From positions 1-64,000 of the forward strand of contig NZ_CP028942.1 in NCBI RefSeq assembly GCF_013307225.1: DNA of 64,000 nt. Reading direction: 5' to 3'. Made by a program: the position numbers and the translations under genes. Position 1 is the first letter of the stretch, and the number at the start of each line of letters is the position of its first letter. The notes under the pieces were generated by a model, which did no database searches, had not been told where the DNA came from, and saw nothing but the letters and a program-made list of their open reading frames with translations. The stretch is from Polynucleobacter tropicus (lineage in GTDB: Bacteria; Pseudomonadota; Gammaproteobacteria; Burkholderiales; Burkholderiaceae). Positions 60,891 through 64,000 of this stretch are shown one piece after another.

Positions 60891-61220
60891 ATGGAAGTTA
60901 AAGCTATTCACAAGGGTGCCCGCATTTCTGCGCAAAAGACACGTTTGGTCGCTGACCAAATCCGTGGTTTGCCAATTGCTCGCGCATTAAACATTTTGAA
61001 CTTCAGCCCCAAAAAAGCTGCCTTCATTGTGAAAAAAGTAGTTGAGTCAGCGATTGCAAATGCTGAACACAATAAAGGTGCTGACATTGATGAGCTCAAG
61101 GTATCAGCGGTAATCGTTGATAAAGCAACATCCTTGAAGCGCTTCACTGCGCGCGCTAAGGGTCGTGGCAATCAAATCGAAAAACAAACTTGTCACATTA
61201 GCGTGACCTTGAGTAACTAA
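60891..61220 (+). CDS. rplV: 50S ribosomal protein L22
   Basis: A 109-residue L22. [19 protein letters not shown] and [18 protein letters not shown] are diagnostic. Three consecutive ATG codons occur at 60885, 60888 and 60891; the last lies 6 bases after AAGGGG and is preferred. The tunnel hairpin is of normal length. Confidence 0.96.
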   Translation: MEVKAIHKGARISAQKTRLVADQIRGLPIARALNILNFSPKKAAFIVKKVVESAIANAEHNKGADIDELKVSAVIVDKATSLKRFTARAKGRGNQIEKQTCHISVTLSN

Positions 61221-61228
61221 GGAAAAAT

Positions 61229-62056
61229 ATGGGCCAAAAGATTAACCCTACCGGATTCCGACTCGCGGTAACGAAGAATTGGACATCACGTTGGTATGCA
61301 AACAATACTGATTTCGCAAAGATGCTCAAAGAGGACGTAGATGTCCGTAGCTATTTGAAGAAGAAGTTAAAGAATGCATCTGTTAGCAAGGTTGTGATTG
61401 AGCGTCCTGCGAAGAACGCACGCATCACTATCTATAGCTCACGTCCTGGTGTTGTGATTGGTAAAAAAGGCGAGGATATTGAAGTTCTCCGTCGCGAATT
61501 ACAAAAGCGCATGGGTGTTCCAGTTCACGTGAACATCGAAGAAATTCGTAAGCCAGAAGTTGACGCACAATTGATCGCTGACTCTATTACTCAACAGTTA
61601 GAGAAGCGCATTATGTTCCGCCGTGCTATGAAGCGCGCTATGCAAAATGCAATGCGTCTTGGCGCACAAGGCATCAAGATCATGTCTTCTGGTCGTTTGA
61701 ATGGCGCAGAGATTGCGCGTCGCGAATGGTATCGTGAAGGTCGCGTTCCACTTCATACATTGAAGGCTGATATTGATTACGCAACATCAGAAGCTGAAAC
61801 TACATACGGCATCATCGGTGTAAAAGTTTGGGTTTACAAAGGCGACACATTGGGTCGCGGTACAGAGGCTCAAGTGGCTGCTCCAGCTGCTGAACCTGCT
61901 GCAGAAGAAAAGAAAACTCGTCGTGCTCCAAGCAAAACAGCTGCTCGTAAACCAGCTGCTGGTGCTGACAAGCCATTAGTTGCTGCTAAGCCAGCAGTAA
62001 AGCGCGTGCGTAAGGTTGAAACACCTGCCGCTGATGCGCAGAAGTCAGGAGAGTAA
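61229..62056 (+). CDS. rpsC: 30S ribosomal protein S3 with an Ala/Lys/Pro-rich tail
   Basis: S3 lies at the mRNA entry site. KH domain ([17 protein letters not shown]) and C-terminal domain ([20 protein letters not shown]) are normal. The protein is 275 residues, against about 210-235 in most bacteria. The extra part, from about residue 215, is low complexity and rich in Ala, Lys and Pro ([17 protein letters not shown] near its start). rplP follows after 2 bases. Confidence 0.97.
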   Translation: MGQKINPTGFRLAVTKNWTSRWYANNTDFAKMLKEDVDVRSYLKKKLKNASVSKVVIERPAKNARITIYSSRPGVVIGKKGEDIEVLRRELQKRMGVPVHVNIEEIRKPEVDAQLIADSITQQLEKRIMFRRAMKRAMQNAMRLGAQGIKIMSSGRLNGAEIARREWYREGRVPLHTLKADIDYATSEAETTYGIIGVKVWVYKGDTLGRGTEAQVAAPAAEPAAEEKKTRRAPSKTAARKPAAGADKPLVAAKPAVKRVRKVETPAADAQKSGE

Positions 62057-62058
62057 GC

Positions 62059-62472
62059 ATGCTACAACCAAAGCGTCGCAAGTATCGTAAGGAACAAAAA
62101 GGCCGTAATACTGGCGTGGCAACACGCGGTAGTTCTGTAGCCTTTGGTGACTTTGGATTGAAGGCCGTTGGTCGTGGACGTTTAACTGCTCGTCAAATCG
62201 AGTCAGCACGTCGCGCAATGACCCGTCACATTAAACGTGGTGGCCGTATTTGGATTCGTATTTTCCCAGATAAGCCAATTTCACAAAAACCTGCTGAAGT
62301 ACGTATGGGTAACGGTAAAGGTAACCCAGAGTACTACGTAGCTGAAATTCAACCAGGCAAAGTGCTTTACGAGATGGATGGTGTGGATGAGCAATTGGCG
62401 CGCGAAGCTTTCAAGCTTGCCGCAGCTAAATTGCCTTTACAGACTACCTTCGTGATTCGCCACTTAGGTTGA
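62059..62472 (+). CDS. rplP: 50S ribosomal protein L16
   Basis: A 137-residue L16. [17 protein letters not shown] and [16 protein letters not shown] ([19 protein letters not shown]) motifs are clear. It organises the A-site tRNA elbow region of the 50S subunit. Confidence 0.98.
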   Translation: MLQPKRRKYRKEQKGRNTGVATRGSSVAFGDFGLKAVGRGRLTARQIESARRAMTRHIKRGGRIWIRIFPDKPISQKPAEVRMGNGKGNPEYYVAEIQPGKVLYEMDGVDEQLAREAFKLAAAKLPLQTTFVIRHLG

Positions 62473-62486
62473 TCGGGATAGAGATT

Positions 62487-62681
62487 ATGAAAAATAAAGA
62501 ATTAGCAGCGAAAGATCTGACTGCCTTAAACGCAGAATTGACAGAGCTCTTAAAGACTAACTTTAAGCTCCGTATGCAAAAGGGTACTCAGCAACTGACA
62601 AATACCAGCCAATTGGGTAAAACGAAACGTGATATTGCTCGCGTGAAGACGTTTATTGCCCAAAAGACTGCTCAGAAATAA
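62487..62681 (+). CDS. rpmC: 50S ribosomal protein L29
   Basis: A 64-residue helical hairpin. [19 protein letters not shown] and [15 protein letters not shown] are typical. The ATG at 62487, behind GGGATAGAG, is preferred over a TTG at 62469 that would overlap rplP. Confidence 0.96.
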   Translation: MKNKELAAKDLTALNAELTELLKTNFKLRMQKGTQQLTNTSQLGKTKRDIARVKTFIAQKTAQK

Positions 62682-62693
62682 GGAAAAAGGGAT

Positions 62694-62963
62694 ATGACAG
62701 AATTATCTAAACCCTTGCGCCGTACCCTCGTGGGCCGCGTTGTTAGCGACAAAATGCAAAAAACTGTGACCGTATTGGTAGAGCGTCAAGTTAAGCATCC
62801 AGTGATTGGTAAGTACGTTGGCCAGTCCAAAAAGTACCATGCTCATGACGAAGCAGGCACATACAAGATGGGTGATACCGTTGAAATTGCTGAATCTAAG
62901 CCAATTTCACGTACTAAATCTTGGGTTGTGACCCGTTTGGTTCAGGCTTCAAAGGGTATTTAA
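62694..62963 (+). CDS. rpsQ: 30S ribosomal protein S17
   Basis: An 89-residue S17 OB-fold protein. [20 protein letters not shown] is diagnostic. It is the last gene of the S10 operon, followed by a strong terminator. Confidence 0.97.
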   Translation: MTELSKPLRRTLVGRVVSDKMQKTVTVLVERQVKHPVIGKYVGQSKKYHAHDEAGTYKMGDTVEIAESKPISRTKSWVVTRLVQASKGI

Positions 62964-62972
62964 GGCTTTTTT

Positions 62973-63010
62973 AAGGTTTTGGAGAAGAATCTTCCCAAAA
63001 CCTTGTTTTT
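62973..63010 (+). terminator. Terminator of the S10 operon
   Basis: AAGGTTTTGG (62973-62982) pairs with CCAAAACCTT (62995-63004), with an inner GAAG/CTTC extension, and is followed by G and five T. It lies 9 bases after rpsQ. Confidence 0.9.
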
Positions 63011-63103
63011 CGTAGTAGAATAGAAGGCTTCTCTGGTTTTATTGGAGAAGCAGTGTTTTCATTAATTCCGGGTTTTAGCTTTCGTTAAAGCCCATAGACG
63101 GAA
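62992..63103 (+). promoter_or_regulatory. spc operon promoter and leader
   Basis: TAGAAT at 63016-63021 (5 of 6) is the likely -10 box; the best -35, TTCCCA (62992-62997, 4 of 6), lies 18 bp upstream inside the S10 terminator. The leader carries GCTTCTC/GAGAAGC (63027-63051) and a compound hairpin with TTCCG/CGGAA outside and GGGTTTTA/TAAAGCCC inside (63066-63103). Confidence 0.6.
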
Positions 63104-63144
63104 CCAAGACTGTTTGCCTTTGGCTAATAAGTTGGGGATTAGAA

Positions 63145-63513
63145 ATGATACAAACCGAAAGTAGATTGCAGGTTGCCGATAACACAGGCGCCAGTGAAGT
63201 GTTGTGCATCAAAGTATTGGGCGGCTCTAAGCGTCGTTATGCCAGTATTGGTGATGTAATCAAAGTCACTGTGAAGTCAGCTGCTCCACGCGGCCGTGTA
63301 AAAAAAGGTGATATTTATAACGCTGTTGTTGTTAGAACAGCCAAGGGTGTTCGCCGTCCAGACGGATCATTGATTAAGTTCGATGACAACGCTGCGGTAT
63401 TGCTCAACGCTAAGTTAGAGCCAATTGGCACACGTATCTTTGGACCTGTCACACGCGAATTGCGTACTGAGAAGTTCATGAAGATCGTTTCTCTTGCCCC
63501 CGAAGTAATTTAA
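63145..63513 (+). CDS. rplN: 50S ribosomal protein L14
   Basis: A 122-residue L14. [19 protein letters not shown] and [20 protein letters not shown] are typical. It is the first gene of the spc operon, behind its own promoter and leader. Confidence 0.98.
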   Translation: MIQTESRLQVADNTGASEVLCIKVLGGSKRRYASIGDVIKVTVKSAAPRGRVKKGDIYNAVVVRTAKGVRRPDGSLIKFDDNAAVLLNAKLEPIGTRIFGPVTRELRTEKFMKIVSLAPEVI

Positions 63514-63522
63514 GAGGCTGAC

Positions 63523-63831
63523 ATGAATAAGATTCGTAAAGGTGATTCCGTTGTTCTATTGACTGGCCGCGATAAGGGCAAGCAAGGAACTGTAACGGCT
63601 GTTCTCGATGACAAATTAGTTATCGAAGGCGTAAATGTTTACAAGAAGAGTGTTAAACCTAATCCAGCAGCTGGTGTTACCGGTGGCTTGATTGATAAGA
63701 CTATGCCCGTTCACATTTCTAATGTGGCTTTGGTTGACGGTAACGGCAAACCATCACGTGTTGGTATCAAACTCGTTGATGGCAAAAAGCAGCGTTTCCT
63801 CAAAACCACTGGTGCAACATTGAGCGCGTAA
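63523..63831 (+). CDS. rplX: 50S ribosomal protein L24
   Basis: A 102-residue L24, an early assembly factor. [21 protein letters not shown] carries the KOW motif. It starts 9 bases after rplN. Confidence 0.98.
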   Translation: MNKIRKGDSVVLLTGRDKGKQGTVTAVLDDKLVIEGVNVYKKSVKPNPAAGVTGGLIDKTMPVHISNVALVDGNGKPSRVGIKLVDGKKQRFLKTTGATLSA

Positions 63832-63847
63832 GGGGCGGAGAGAAATT

Positions 63848-64000
63848 ATGAGCACACGTTTTCAGGAGCACTATCAAGCTAAAGTTGTTGCAGATTTGAT
63901 CGCTAAGTTTGGATACAAGTCTGTAATGGAAGTTCCACGCATCACCAAGGTAACCCTCAATATGGGCTTGGGCGAAGCAGTGAATGATAAAAAAGTTATC
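63848..64000 (+). CDS. rplE: 50S ribosomal protein L5 (partial, runs off the window)
   Basis: The first 51 codons only. They read [20 protein letters not shown] and continue to [19 protein letters not shown], which matches the L5 N terminus. A GGGGCGGAGAG precedes the ATG. The rest lies beyond the right edge. Confidence 0.93.
   Translation, partial: MSTRFQEHYQAKVVADLIAKFGYKSVMEVPRITKVTLNMGLGEAVNDKKVI

Noticed and set aside
61523..61534. GTTCACGTGAAC palindrome inside rpsC, resembling parS
   Set aside because: The core CACGTG is shared, but the flanks differ from the 16-bp consensus at several positions, and the segment is explained by S3 coding sequence (VHVNIEEI).

Overview
The window looks like the replication-origin side of a Burkholderiales chromosome, most likely Polynucleobacter or a close relative. 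This rests on the AT-leaning base composition with beta-proteobacterial gene content (dnaA-dnaN-gyrB without recF, a DUF3717 protein), the 16S sequence and the tRNA-Tyr/Gly/Thr-tuf-tRNA-Trp-secE-nusG arrangement. Genus assignment is by recognition and was not checked against a database.

Layout. 1-6 kb: dnaA, a DnaA-box cluster (probable oriC), dnaN, gyrB, then a SET-domain protein and a DUF3717 protein directly behind gyrB. 6-11 kb: a branched-chain-amino-acid-type ABC transporter (two ATPases, binding protein, two permeases) and a TSUP-family permease. 11.7-16 kb: mnmG, rsmG, parA, parB, with two perfect 16-bp parS sites, one before and one inside mnmG. 16-24 kb: the complete F1Fo ATP synthase operon atpIBEFHAGDC, then hemE. 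24.4-24.7 kb: a second DnaA-box cluster, then priA. 26.8-33.5 kb: single genes and small clusters: gcvH, an MBL hydrolase, a desaturase with a small zinc-ribbon gene, tRNA-Arg, two cytochromes c, rsmI, diaA, a BON lipoprotein and a GNAT acetyltransferase.

33.5-39.1 kb is a full rRNA operon (16S, tRNA-Ile, tRNA-Ala, 23S, 5S, terminator). It is followed by tRNA-Tyr/Gly/Thr, tuf, tRNA-Trp, secE, nusG, the rplKAJL-rpoBC cluster, rpsL-rpsG-fusA-tuf(2)-rpsJ, the S10 operon from rplC to rpsQ, and the start of the spc operon (rplN, rplX, partial rplE at the right edge). This half of the window is the core transcription and translation machinery; the first 24 kb carry replication initiation, segregation and energy generation.

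No phage, insertion sequence, CRISPR array or defence island was seen. The less ordinary signals are mostly non-coding: the second DnaA-box cluster before priA, a parS site overlapping the likely mnmG promoter, two overlapping mutually exclusive hairpins between rplL and rpoB, a terminator-like hairpin just before the rplJ ribosome-binding site, and an rplC promoter whose -35 box lies inside the terminator behind rpsJ. Coding oddities are the SET protein behind gyrB, Arg in place of the Walker A Lys in the LivF-type ATPase, Ala/Pro-rich tails on L10 and S3, and two almost identical tuf genes.
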